Assembly: GCA_019843655.1 (NCBI GenBank)
Contig: JACDQD010000001.1
Span: 46,150,443 to 46,214,442, forward strand
Length of the DNA stretch: 64,000 nt
Source of the DNA: Lethocerus indicus
Taxonomy: Eukaryota > Arthropoda > Insecta > Hemiptera > Belostomatidae
Direction: 5' to 3'
In this document: in pieces, positions 23,744 through 36,750 of the stretch
Layout: each line of letters begins with the position of its first letter
Numbering within the stretch: the stretch's first letter is position 1
Program-made: the position numbers and the translations under genes
Notes under the pieces: model-generated
What the model was told of the DNA's origin: nothing
What the model saw: only the letters and a program-made list of their open reading frames with translations
Database searches by the model: none

Positions 23744-25159
23744 ACCCTTATGTTTCCGTGTTCTCGACGATTTTAAAACTAGTACTGTGAACTCCCGGAT
23801 CTAAGGTAAGTCAAAAGATGCCGGAGGATTGTACTTCCGCGACATATAGATCGCGAATTGTAACATGTCCAAAGGCCCGACTATAAGCTACAGGTGTTCT
23901 CTTATATCCTTCGAGGAGGATACTTTCCGCTTAGGAGGACCACATATTAAATCCGGTGCACCCCCCCCCCTCCAAAAGATAGGTGTAATGAATATCCTTC
24001 CAGGAGGATAACGAGATATTGCTACGTTAGAGCCGAAATAACTTCGGGAAAATATCCCCACTTTATCGAGCGCTTTCGTTCCGACAATTTCGGGCCTCAC
24101 CGAACGGACCGGAAGCAACGGTGCACGTCTTGGCAGAGCCGGCGCCCGATAGCGAATATTAGTGAATTTTAGATGAACGGTGCCAATCGTGTCGTAAGTC
24201 GACACGTCGGTGCCTCGACGCTGCTCGGACGGCGGAGACGCTCTTCGTGACGTAAGAGGCGGTTTGGGCGATGTCCGTCGTCACCGTCGGATGGCCGGTT
24301 TAAATTGCGGTAGGACCAGCTCCACGGGGACGACCCGGCCGTTTGTAGAGGCTCTCTGTCGCAACTGTTTAGTTGACATAGCCGAAAACTGTGGGCGTAG
24401 AATTCATACGAGGATAAACCCGACGCCATGTTCGTGGTAGGGGAAACGAGCGGAGTACATAGCGCCCGTAGCGTCTGTAATGAGAAACGCCGAGCGCAAT
24501 GGTTAACGGTCCCCCCCCCACCCGCCAAATTTGCAAACCCATATTTACCCTTATTTCTTTTCCTAAATTCGGGAAAATTGCGATATTTAAAACTAAGAAG
24601 CGGTGGAAAGCTTAGTTGATAATGGTTGGCTCAACCAAACTATACAGAAGTAAATAAAGAAACTGAAATTATAGAATTATTGCAAATAAATCATTTTTAC
24701 GGAACACTTAATTTACGATACACGGATTAAACGCCACGTAAGAACAATTTCTTTGGGTATCTTTGAGAGACTGGAATGCCATCACTGGTGCGATTTTCTG
24801 TTTCGGGCGAAGTGATTATATTTCAACCTCTCGAGGCTCCCCAAACAAATCCCTACCTTTAGGAAAGGAAAAACTATCGTTCGGTTCAGTCAGCACTGTA
24901 TGCACCTCAACATATGTCTGCGCCCCGATGTACCATCCTGTGTGCCAAATAAAACAACTGCCTCACTTCCCATTAGCGCCCTCTCAGTCCTATCTCATAA
25001 TTTGTTCGATAAACACTCAGTTTAGGTTAGGATCATCATCTTACAAACCAACAATGAGTGATTTGTTAATCGAAGAAATGTGTATTAAGGACCTATATGT
25101 AGCCACAAGTATCAACGACAGAGAATTAGGTTATCGTAATAGGTACGATGGGTGGTTTG
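23744..25159. other. Unassigned, with CpG-rich core
   Basis: 23900-24530 is CpG-rich with frames of 105 and 119 codons (-) and 76 codons (+). None has a recognisable domain. The 133-codon frame at 24763-25161 (+) precedes the zinc-knuckle relic and might be its N-terminal part. Confidence 0.4.
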
Positions 25160-25524
25160 CGTGATCCGACCAAAAGTTTGACTTTCCCACCAGTTAGTAT
25201 TTACTGTAACGTGTCTAATTTAGTACCATTTTTGGAGGATGCGATACCTAAACTAATCTTGGACATTTACATAAAAGCGAGAAGCGGGACGCCTTTGAAA
25301 ACGTGGCACAAGTCTGCGGGGTTTCCAGTTACTGTGCCGGTGGGCGCCGCTCCGCCAATTGTAAGCCGAAGGGAACGAAAGTAAATTGCAGCAATTGTGG
25401 CGAAAATCACATTGCAAACAGCGTGGATTGCAACATCTACGAGATGGAGGTTAACAAAGCCATTCATAAAACTAAATCTGATCGCAATGACTGGATCGGA
25501 AGAAGAGGCGAAGGTTTAACATGA
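25160..25524 (+). mobile_element. LINE ORF1 (gag-like) zinc-knuckle fragment
   Basis: The frame beginning at 25303 contains CSNCGENHIANSVDC at 25387-25431, the C-x2-C-x3-H-x6-C final knuckle of Jockey ORF1 proteins (typically C.NC.GNH.ANY.GC). Just upstream is a degraded second knuckle ending ANCKPKGTKVN. The downstream KAIHKTKSDRN region fits the basic tail of these proteins. No intact ORF1 surrounds it, so it is a relic. The 133-codon frame at 24763-25161 immediately upstream could be the rest of ORF1, but I see no motif there. Confidence 0.55.
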
Positions 25525-26533
25525 TTACGTGTCGCAATAACTAGTCGATAGATTGAATTCTTTTTGTATTAATATCTCGTTTGTGTTAATCCTCTTTTTA
25601 TGTGGATATAAAATTTGTAAAATAATTGTATAATACGTCTAATTTACAAAGGAAATATGAGGATAGTTGAAGGGTGTGGGCCATATATGCGCGTGGCCGC
25701 CACTTGGCGCTAGCAGGTCAACTTGGCGCATGCTCCTGCACACGGAACTTCCTTGGCGGTAACCAGCTCCCTCGGCGTTTAAAAATCAAATAAACCAGTA
25801 CAGTTCAATTGTTACGTAGACATTTTTATATGATAGGACAGATGGATGAATTTATTGAGATAAATATTAGCAATCGGGATTTTTTACCACAGTTCCATTC
25901 TAAAATATTCGAGGGTATGCCCTCTTGTAATAACGATAATCGGGACGATGGCGAGATGATACACAGAAGGGTATTTACTTTTAATTTATAAGCAAATAAT
26001 TAATGATAAGTAATAGTGACAGTAAAATAATATATAATGGATGTTGTATTTTACAGGTTGCGATTTATTATTTCATTCAAATACATGCAAATAATGGAAA
26101 CGGCTAGCCTCGAAACTCTGCAGTTCCAACACAGTAACTTTAAATGTGTTTTTATTATGTATTTTCTGATAACTACTAATATTTGAAGAGAATAATAAGG
26201 AAGAAGATATTCTATATTTCTTTTTTTGTAGCCTCATTTCCTTAGCCATTGAAACACTTGTACCGGGCAGGACCGTGTGGCAAAATATCTAGTATTAATA
26301 AATATTGAACGAATATAAAATCAAATAAAATGAAACCTACATGTCACTATAAAATAAGGAAAATAGATGCAGTTAGTGCTACACATAGTGCGCTGTATCC
26401 TATAGTGGGAAGATGTCGGACATGTTACTTAGGTTGTTGGCGCGGTCGAATTCTGCTGACCAATCAGTCCTAAGACCTTGCACTAGTTCGCTCTCCGACG
26501 CATATATGCCCCTATCTTAAACAGCTCTCTCAT

Positions 26534-26640
26534 TAGATTTCGTGTGATTCTGTCTCCTCTCGCTGGTTTGGTCTTTTGCTAGACCTGTTTCGGCCGCTCG
26601 CCATCTTCAGTAGCGGTGTTAGTCACATTTGGCACTTCAG
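26534..26640 (+). mobile_element. TIR element, solo left end (copy C)
   Basis: It starts TAGATTTCGTGTG and covers the whole TIR core: CTCGCTGGTTTGGTC, GACCTGTTTCGGCCGCTCGC, then CAGTAGCGGTGTTAGTCAC. Homology stops at about 26640, where unrelated DNA begins. Only the left TIR remains. Confidence 0.75.
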
Positions 26641-29375
26641 ATTCACTGCCTTCGTGCAAACATGTATATTTAAAGCTCATTTTTCCAATCAATACTGGTT
26701 AATTCGTCGATTTTCTTCCCCAATCCGAGACAATTATTCGGCGTAATTGAAGAGACGAAATTAAAAATTGAAATCTTCAGCCGCACGCTGCCCGAAAGAA
26801 ATCTGCGTTTCGATATCAACTTGTACGCGATTATAGGAAGGAAACATCGACGACCTCTCCCCCTTGCGGAAGATCTACAGTCGTTCGAGGGAGCCCCCAC
26901 AAGACAAATGTGGTCCGTCCATAAGCCGGCCAATTAGACGTACCCAAACTGCCTGCCCCATTAGCCCCGCTCATTGCCCATCATGATAGAAGATTTACAA
27001 CCTTATGGGCGGTTCGCGTTGTCGATTATACCGTTCGTCGCTCCGGGAGGAACCCAATGGGTCGCCTCGTGTAATTTACCTGCGAGGACCACGCTTCTTA
27101 GCCTTTCCTAAGGACTTTTCCTGGCTACTTCCCTCAAAAATACTATAAATCAATTATATGAAACACTTAATAAAAACAAGTTGCTTTCAGCAGCAAAAAT
27201 GTATAGGTTCGTTTGTTTTAATTCTCTACGGTATCAAATCTTACATTCTTATTATTTCAGTTACGCAGATTTTCGTTATGACGATATTTTAGTATACGGA
27301 ATAATTTACGGGTCGGCATATGACACTAAAAAACATGGCTCGCTCGAATTAACAGTACAGACCTCAGGATTACTGTGGGCCGGAAGGTGACGTGGATGTA
27401 AAAAAAATTCGTAATACTAAAAATTTCATTCCACCAATATTCGTTATAACGAGACCAATATATAATTTACAGGCGTATAACATTTCGGGTTTGGCCAAGA
27501 AATTTTTATCGGCCTACGCCCCCACCCCGCCCACCGACAAGGCAGATGCCCCCTGGCGGCATTACCGCAGGACATTAGCGCCGTGAAGCTCCGTAGCGGT
27601 CGGTCGCTAAGCTATCAATTAGTAACTAATGTTATTGGCTAAGCTCCCGCCCCGGGCCATTACTCAGGGTCAGCTCTAAATCTCTCGGCCCACCTGCCCC
27701 CACTCGGACGAGCCGCGGCCCATCTCCACAATTTGGACCTCATAACCGTCTGAAATTCATCCCACTCTCTCCTACCCGCCGGATATCAAACGGTAGACTA
27801 GTCCTCGGCCGAACCCACCTCATTTACACCACTTACGAAGAATACTATTAGGATTCGACACCGCCGACAAACCGGCACGCTTGGCCAAGTAAAATATAGA
27901 TTTTTTTAAGTCTAAAGGTAATTTCCTCTAACATGGGCAAACGCGACCGGCAATACTTACATTCGCACGGTCGGCGTTCGCGATTAATTACGCGTAACGT
28001 CCAAAACTAGATGCTAATGGAGAAAATTAAAATAGTTTAACGATACCGATTAGTTAAAAACTACAGTTTGAACTGGTTTTTGATTGTTTTGATCTTTTAA
28101 TTGCTAAAATATATTACCCGGATTTCGTACCTGTAACCGAAGTATCTGACACGACAATCCGGACACTGTTCTAAAATTAAAAGTTAAACTTAGTTCATTG
28201 AGTCGCTTGTACACAGATGAATGTGCGCATGGGTTGGGATTGAAGTTTTAGAGTTTTTGTTCCGAAACAACCTTTCTGTACAGATTTATATCTTTCTGTA
28301 GAAATTACGTTTTAATCCCACTCGGAAAAAACGTTGAATTTTTATTTTCGGTTAAGTCGTCCTTATATTTGAATAATGGCTTTTGTACAAATAGGATAGG
28401 AGAGATGTCGGGGTACCTCCATTTTATCCAGTGTCATTCGAAACCGCCAGTGCGCTTGGGACTTAGAACATTAGCGGGGTGTTCATAATGGGGGTCAACC
28501 CCCATTAATAAGAGTTTCGGGGATTGGTGTCGGCTCGGCAACTATAGAGCAATAGTACTTTCAGTGGTGCTTAAAAACTTTAATCTTTCAGATGGAGCAG
28601 TCGTTAAATCAAACTGAAGATATTTTTATATTATTTTTTATAATAAAAAACAATTTCGATTAAAATAGAGGTTAATAGTTTCTTGTAGGTTGAAAATGAG
28701 ACTGGACTTTTTTGTATGTTGAAAATGTCGTCACTGGACCCCAGGCATATCTCAGGTACCAGTCCAATATTAAACCAGTTCTGTAATTTTTGGCTTTTTG
28801 TAATTTTTTATTTCCAATCTTCGTTTACATAATCTTTACATACTATATTATCGATTATAGATTTTTGCCATAAATCTTCACGCCCTTCTGCATTTGCTAA
28901 GGAGACCTAAGACACGTGTGACGATTTTGCCTTCCGCCAACATCGATTGCCCGATGCAGTTGTACCCATAAAATTACAAAATAAACTGAAAAAGACGGTT
29001 TTACCAGAATAGTCACTAGAAATAGTCCATTGAAAATCAAATACGCTTCTCCCTGGTAACTCTTACTGCATCCAATAACCGATATTATTTATTCGTGAGC
29101 CATTTTCAGTCATATATATGACTATCTACACGAAGTTTATTTATTTTTTAGAAAAATTAATAAATAATCGCAGAAGGACATCTTAAAGTTTCAGAAGATG
29201 TAGTGGCACCGAAAGTAACAAGAAGCCGCAATCATCTCCGATTGAAGATTCCAGATACTAGGTGACGTGGGGGAACAAACAGGGGGCGAAAAATATAACA
29301 ACGTAGTTTTTTAACTATAACACACCCCATAAAAGGCCCGGCCAGCTAGTTAGGAAAGCCTAGATTCTAACACCG

Positions 29376-29438
29376 TAGATTTCGTGTATTTCTGACTTGT
29401 CTCGCTGGTTTGGTCTTTTGCTAGGCCGGTTTCGGCTG
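29376..29438 (+). mobile_element. TIR element, truncated left end (copy D)
   Basis: It starts TAGATTTCGTGTATTTCTG, continues through CTCGCTGGTTTGGTCTTTTG, and breaks off after TTTCGGCTGA. The 63-bp remnant is preceded by AGCCTAGATTCTAACACCG, which resembles the outer end with an internal deletion. Confidence 0.65.
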
Positions 29439-31927
29439 ATAACCGATTACCGAAAAATTAACGAAACTCGGCACCCCCGATTAACTTTTAGCCTGCCGAT
29501 AGTCAAAATACGGGATGCGGTAAAAATGTGTAGCGCCAATTATTTCAGAGGGCTTTCAAACGACTTTTGACCTGATATCAGGTTCCGATCATAATTACCG
29601 GCTTTGTATCCGAACTTCAAGGGGCAGCGTCGGTATTGGTAAGGTAATGTTCGGCGGGGATTAGCCGGGTTTACTCACCCGGGACATTCAAGCTCCGATT
29701 AGATACCGGTATTCACCGGTCTATGCTGACAAGACGAAAGCTGGCATTTCTATTGGGTTCCCTCCGGTAGGGCCAAATTAATGCTTTAGAACATCGGGCG
29801 TTCGGACCCCATGAATGCGGCCCCTCGGACGGCCATCAATGTTATTCCGTATCCCCGTTTTTAATTACCGCTATGACGGGGTCTTTAACTCGTTAAATGT
29901 TTTAACGAATCCTCCACGAACGGAATTCTATAATCGCGAATCATTAATTAATATAAGCGCCACATCGTGTATGTATAAAGAGGCGAATCGCAATTTTGTA
30001 AATTGCAACTTCAATTTTTATTTTAAGTGACTCGTCTGGGTACAGAAGTTTGTAAGCGGCGGTGTTCTCTCTAGCACCGGGCCCTCGTTTTAGGCTCGCA
30101 AACAGGGGCACTCCGGATAAGTCCGAATTAGGTGGGACTGGTCAGAGCGGTTCGGTCTTACTTTTAAGACCGTTCCTTTTAATAGGACCGGACCGTTCGA
30201 CTGGAGCTCCGATTTATTTCTGTCCGCACCGAGTACGATCGGTTGGCGGTGGGTGGACATTTTTTTCCGGGACGACATCGAAGGATGGAAAAAGGGGCTG
30301 TCGCCGAGGGATGGATTTATTGAGAACGTTTTTCCAACTTTCCACTTGATATTTGAGGCCCGCCAGGAAAATAGGGTATTTATCGCCGGTTAAACTCGGT
30401 ATATTCATTAAGACGCCTCGGTTCGGCGCCCGTCCGGCATTCCGATCCGATCGACTGGTTCTAACCAATTACAGTTTTTATTACCGCTCTCTTAATATTA
30501 CGACAATAGCGTATAATATTAATACGGCGAGGCATTCCGGACAGTTGGTGCAGTAACAGTGTAGCAAACGGACAACACGGGGAACGAGACGGAGGTGTAC
30601 GAATGAAACAAAATCTAGTGACAACCCCCATTTAAATTGTTCAGTTGCCACTGCAGGGGGGAGAGGGGCTCATTTGACTAATTTTACTTTCGACTTTACT
30701 TTAGAAACGTCGCGACCTTCGTATGTTTCGTGAGACTGGAATAACTCTGACAACTAGACGTTTATATAGCTACATTGTCCGTGTCTCGGGTGGGAGAAGA
30801 AGAATTCGGCAGGGTACTTAACGAATGGACTCCAGTATCCGACAAGCGGGATCGTGGGATTTTCATTGGAAACCGTGTACCTCATCAGCAGGTTAAACAG
30901 ATTAGGGCCCTCATCGCGGCGGAGCCCTGTCCACCCTTTAGGGGGATTATATCGGATAATTATTTCATAGGGATCCGATAATCCGATTGTCCCCCTTCTC
31001 AAAGCGTGGATTATTAAAATATTCCCGGACGGAAACCCCATTCCACAAATACCGGCCGAAATTTGCAGAAAACGACCAGCCTCGAATGCGGTTAATTAGA
31101 CCCGAAAACAGAGATCAATTTTATACCAGTTGAATTTTAGACACCGTAAAATCCCGCAGAGAAATATTTAATAACGGCCAATTTATTGGCTTGTGCGGAG
31201 CAGAAGCTTAAAGCATTAACTGTACCTGGTACAGAACAATTACACCCCAGAATGTTAACGATAAACAAAAGCTCTTACAAATATCAACAGCTACTGTCCC
31301 AGAGATGGATGCCTAACATTGGGCTACCGCAGTTTCTACCCGGTTTAATTTGTATACTACCTTTTTCTTAGGGTGGAAAATACCGCTTGAAAGACACCGA
31401 ATCGGTCGTCGCATTAATTTTTTTTGTGGTGCCGCATTTATTATTGTTATTTTATGCCGAAGGTATTCGACAATGTCTTTATGTATTCTTCGACCTAACG
31501 GAATCTCTGTTGGCATGGGTGAAAGTTGCCGTTCTCAATACTGCCCGGAGACCGTGCTTCGTCGTTTCCGAACGAAGCTTATCGTTCTACTAACGGTGGG
31601 ACAAACGTCGCTCGAGATAGCAGATCGCCGGGCAAAAAAACCGTTTTGCGCCAACTATCCGTGCGGTCCACGAAACCGAAAGAGCAAATTCAAATTCTAA
31701 AATTAATCCTTGCGGGCGAGCGAGGGGGAATTCGCGAGAAATCTTAACCTTTCTCATCTTTATATTCGCTAATTCGAGTCCCGCTTTAGTTTGAGCTCTG
31801 CGCCTAGATTAGTGTATTCCAAACATTTCTTTACCGCACCTCCCTTTAAAAAAAACAAATAATTTAGTGGGTTTAATATAATATAAAAGAGAAGAACAAT
31901 TTTGGACATTTTTAGAAGAAATTATCG

Positions 31928-32287
31928 TCGATTTCGTGTGTTTCTGTCCCCTCTCGCTGGTTTGGTCTTTTGCTAGACCGGTTTCGGCCGCTCGCCATCT
32001 TCAGTAGCGGTGTTAGTCACTTTGGCACTTCGGATGTTTTTTGGACATCCGCACTGCACTGTCACTTGTACTGTGGTGGTTGTCAGACTTAAATCTGTCA
32101 GCTTATCTTTAGAACATTTTGACTCGGCCTAAATAGTATGGACTTATTCACACCGCCGGTGGGTACAAATTCTTTAAATAAAACCATGTTTAATCTTTTA
32201 TATCGACGTTATGTTCGTTATAGTTGCGGCACCTCCCTTTTGCATTTACCCACTTCTTCCTGGGGAGGCGTATTCCTGTTACCAATT
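31928..32287 (+). mobile_element. TIR element, left half (copy E)
   Basis: The left TIR starts at 31928 (TCGATTTCGTGTG) and is followed by a segment at 32040-32287 nearly identical to 41160-41417 in copy G, with only a handful of substitutions. Homology stops exactly after TTACCAATTG, the point where copy G returns to the sequence shared with copy F. The right half and right TIR are missing. Confidence 0.75.
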
Positions 32288-32550
32288 GCTCTACCCTATA
32301 CGCGAGCCACTCGAGAGGTTTAGACGCTTTTCAAAAGTCCTCCACACGGAACAAGCGCCCCGCGACTCCGAATCGGGCGTTAAAACTGAATATCTCACGA
32401 CACCCCCGACGTGGTGTGGGGGTGGGGTGGGGGTGGGGGCTTATTACAGTGGGTCGCCGAAGCCAATTACCGGCGGACAATGTCGGGTTTACCTGGGCGT
32501 TGACGCCGCGATGCCAGACGCCGCCTACAACAGTTCCTGCTCACCCACCT

Positions 32551-32586
32551 GCTCTCTCCCTCTCCCTCTCTCTTCTCTCTCTCTTT
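32551..32586 (+). repeat. (CT)n/CCCT tract
   Basis: Impure CTCTCCCTCTCC and CTCTCTC run. Confidence 0.85.
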
Positions 32587-33241
32587 GGTTAATTGGCTGC
32601 CGCGGTACTCTCCCACCTTAACTTCTCTCTCCCGGGCCGGCCCTACAAATGTAATCGAGCGACCGCATCCCCCGGCCGGGTTGCCGACTAGGGCACTTAC
32701 TTAACTTGCGGACGGGCCGAATATCTCGGGCCAAATTGAAATTTCGGTACTCCCGTATTCGGTCACCGTTGCGGTTTCGGCTGGGTCTGGTTACTCGATT
32801 AAACCTTGTTTTGACTACACACGTCGTCGATTCAATTAGTACGACTCCGATAGAAATTCTATACAGACATGTACGCGTGTTGCAGCCGATTATATAGGGA
32901 TTGGAGCACGTTTTGCAACTAACTTCGAGGGGAAAAATGTCCTAGTAACATATGATAATATTAATATCGGTAATAATAATGTATTAGCGGCTCGACGCTA
33001 GTTTCGCATAGTATTTCTCACACTATTGTTTTATTATAAATCTCGAAAAATAATTATTATTAATCCGCTTTTATCGGAAATTCGTTTTCTAGTCGTTTAT
33101 GAATACTATAAAATAGTACCCGTTGAGCACCCGACGAGAATAGTAGCGATACTACGACGTTAGTCCGGTACTAGGCTTGTGGTCTATGGTTTCTTAGGTG
33201 AACAATCGACGTGAACTTAAGAAAATACGGGCACATCTGGA

Positions 33242-33247
<6 letters not shown>

Positions 33248-33296
<49 letters not shown>
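33248..33296 (+). repeat. (TA)n microsatellite
   Basis: About 24 perfect TA units. Confidence 0.95.
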
Positions 33297-33303
<7 letters not shown>

Positions 33304-34937
33304 CTTATATATATTAAAACGCTGAAACGACTATTTATGGTTTCCGAGCGTCGTCGACGACCCTAACGACTTTACGGAAGCAAATTGACCCCCTCAAAGG
33401 GGCGAGTAAATAACATGGCGGGCGGCGTAATTGCGCTATGACTCGAAACCGGATTACGCCATTAGCTTTAACAAGAGGTAAAATTGAATTTGGGGCGGGC
33501 GGCCGTGGTGTGGGGGTTTGGATTGGGACCTGCGGACGCCCTTTGTTCGAACCCGTGTTTTCGTAAAGCCATAATCGTGCTGATGGGGGGAAGGTCCGCC
33601 CCCCAAAAAAATCACGAGTTCGTTGATAACCGTGGCTAGATAATACGGAGCCGGTTTAAACCCGCGCGTTGGGTGAGCTGGCGTTTCCACCCCGTCCCGT
33701 ATTAACCCCAACCTACATACAGTAATCCGTTGATTAGAGCGGTTAATGGATCCTTGAGATATAGTGCGTAATTCAAAACCGCACCGATCGAACTTAATAA
33801 GCGTTTAAAATGTAACATGTTTAAAAGACAACTTTACTCAAAATGTACCTTGAAATAATGCGATGCGTAATTCTTGCAGTATTAAATGGGTTAGGAGCGG
33901 CCGCAGAAAAAAGCGTAGGCCAGTTTCTTTTTTTTATAGTTATTATATATAGTAATTATATTTTAGTTTAGTTATTAATTTTATAATTAGATAGTTATTA
34001 AAATATATCTGTAATAAATTTTCTTAAATTACATTTTGGCCATAATGGAGGAGTTTATATATACGCTTCGGACTAATTTGGAAAATTATTTCACTAGTGA
34101 AATTTTTTTTGCAATGGGGGCTCTTCCGAAAGAAGAAAAACAAAACCGGACAGATACAAATTGTCTACAAACCAGGTAATACAGTCGGTTTTGTAAGAGA
34201 TAAGTAAGGGTTAAGTAGGCTGATCGATAATCTCGAGGGGGGGATACGCTGAACTCTTCCGAAGAGCATTGTCCCCCCCCCTCCCCCCAACCCCCTCATG
34301 AATAATTAATTTTCGGGAGTAGGATTCCGGTCTTACGGTTTAACGGGCCAATTCAAATGATGGATTACAACGTCGCGGGGATCTCCCTTTTAATCTAAAC
34401 AGGAAGGCGCTAGTTCCGATTTAAACAAATAATTAATGCGACTATTCGGATTTTATTTCTGGGATATTAACAGTCCGCGAGTCACCCTACCCCCCCGGAA
34501 GGAGCCCCGACCGATTAGAAAAACAAAGATAAATTGCGCCGCTTTTCCGAAACCTCGGTTGAATTTCAAATCCACTACGGTCGATTTATCAAAACAGTGC
34601 TAATTTCAAGATCAAAATCACGACAAGCCAAAAGAATTTCAGCGAGATCGGAAATCTACGGTATACTTAAGTAACATCAGTGAAAAAAACATCAGGCCCC
34701 CTATTCGTATTTTTCTTCATTCTAGTCGAAATGATTATCGCGTGTTCAATTGATCCTCTGTTGACTTTAAGAAAACATTTATACTGATTACGTGTCCTGC
34801 TTAGTAAGCGCCTCGAGTTTGAATCACGTCCGCCGAATAGTGGGGCTCTGTGAGAGCCCGCCCCGGCTCCCATCCAGAGATCCCTATCTGTTATTAAGGC
34901 GTTTACGATATGCTAAACGGCCTTTTGCTCGCTTACC

Positions 34938-34958
34938 CGGGGGGCCCGGACCCCCGGG
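34938..34958. repeat. GC-rich hairpin
   Basis: CCGGGGG and CCCCCGG arms flank a 7-base loop. Surrounding sequence is also G/C-rich. No U tract or gene end follows, so no terminator is implied. Confidence 0.5.
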
Positions 34959-36644
34959 GGGCTTTCGCCTAGTAATGGCGGCCTCGTCATCGCCCAATAC
35001 GTTTCCACGGAAGGTTGAAATGTACGACTCGGATGTGCCCCGATCCGAAAATACGTCATTCCCATCTCTAGAACTGGCGAGGGGAAAAATACAACGCGCT
35101 TCATTTAAGAAAGGTTGTTTCGTGAAAACAACAAAGATAGCCCGTGAGCCCTGGCGTAGACTAATGGTCCGCTCGTTATCAATCCCGGTAGCTTGCTCGA
35201 GGAAGTGGCTGTCTGCGAAGAATCAAGTTCGTTAGGTCGGAATTTAAATTTGTCCGCAAAGCCGAGGTCCGGAGGATAGTTTTCGGGCTTGGAAACGCGG
35301 TCGATCCGACAAGTTCGAGTCGGCCAAGTTCCTCAGACAAATAGTAGGCGGGGTCGACTGTATTCGCGTACGGTGAAGCCGGATCGGGAGACAATTTCAT
35401 TTTTACATTTTAAACCCCCCTCCCAACTTTGAACCTTTCGCTTTTAGCAATCGAGCGAGTATTTTACGAGTCGGAAACAGTACACGGAATCTATCGGCCT
35501 ATTTGGATTCGATTCCGCTGAGGATAAAATGAATCGAGCTAAATTTATCGCCCTCAACCCAAAATAACCGAGAGTAATGTACACTGTAAAACTGCGTCAA
35601 ATGAGTTGATCTGTACCCGATACTGCCATTATTACCATAAATTCCCGCATAATTAATATAAATCCACCGCTTAATATCTCACCTCGAATTAATTCCGGAA
35701 AGCAAAAGAAAATAGCACCGCAGTCCTTAAACGTACACGCGTTTAATTTTTTAATTACTGTACAATGAACCTTTACCGTTATAGGTATAATAACCCTCGT
35801 CTGGCCACGCGGAGGCGTCCGCGTCTTCCACCGACTGCGGAGGAAACCTCGCGGTCCCTGACGGTGACAGTGGATAGCTGGACCTTCCCGCGAATTGTCC
35901 GAGGGCTTCAAACGGCTTCCTTAATAACGTCTAGGGCTCAAAAAGCGTTCCGACAGCCCCCGCCTGTGCAGATTGAACGTTGAGCCAACCGGAATATTAC
36001 GGTATGCCGAACCATCGCTCGCCGCAAAACGGCTATTCTAAACTAGGTACTTTTCTCGATTGTTCCCCTATTGCCGATGCGGCTAACCCTCGCCGCCGGC
36101 GGGACGGGTCGCCGAAAGAATCAAGTTCGTTAAGCGGTAGTCGAGCGGGGACCTGGATGGGATCGGGCATTTAAATTTGCAAGTGGCCCCGTTTTACCTT
36201 CTGAGAATAAATAGGCGGTGGAGTATTGATGGGGGTTTAGCCCGAACAAAGTTTGAATGCGTCTCCTCCTCTGCCTGCCGTACTGCCGGCCTCTTCCCCT
36301 AATACGATTGGGTCGATGAAATTTCCTTTTCACCCCCTCCCACCACCACTCGAGGGGTACCGCTCTCACAATGACAATAGGCCAAAGATGAAAATTGGTA
36401 GTCTCGTTAAACGCGTAGTAAATCGAGCGTATCGAACGATTCACCCGTCTTTTCTTATAGGCCGCCGGAACGATTCGTGGAGAAAACAATTCAACCTGTT
36501 GACCGTACAAATATTGTTCCTTCTCACGGAAGGTTCGAGCACTTTTAGTTTTAAATTAAACGATATAAAGACGTATTAACGATCGAGTCATAGTCGTGAT
36601 GGCTATTACCGATTTGCCTTAATCATCAGGTAATAGATATGAAA

Positions 36645-36750
36645 GGTTGACTGGTATTATACGATTGGGAGAATCCAGAGGTATTCATGACAGGTTATAT
36701 ATTATTCCATTACCTTCAGGGATTTTGTTGTTGATTCTCTTGTGGTCATT
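36645..36750 (+). repeat. Dispersed repeat R2, copy 1
   Basis: It shares with 55373-55480 the order ACTGG.ATT.TACGAT.GGGAGAATCCAG, then ATTCAT.A, TATATTATTCC, CTTCAG and GGATTT. Spacing is similar with scattered substitutions. Function unknown. Confidence 0.5.

Larger units (their letters stand above)
25525..31927. other. Unassigned intergenic DNA with TIR fragments
   Basis: Apart from TIR copies C and D, I see no supported gene. The frame 30062-30349 (+, 95 codons) overlaps others on the minus strand and has no motif. A two-copy ~30-bp near-repeat lies at 28684-28738 (TAGGTTGAAAATGAGACTGG / TATGTTGAAAATGTCGTCAC). Confidence 0.5.

Noticed and set aside
24169..24528. 119-codon minus-strand frame in CpG-rich DNA
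   Set aside because: A long frame is expected by chance in GC-rich sequence; overlaps plus-strand frames and has no known domain.
32138..32323. Shared peptide of 61 and 76 codons at 32138 and 41267
   Set aside because: The identity is at the DNA level within TIR copies E and G; no catalytic motif is visible, so it is not evidence of a transposase.
34792..35235. 147-codon plus-strand frame
   Set aside because: Opposed by minus-strand frames, passes through a GC hairpin, no recognisable motif.
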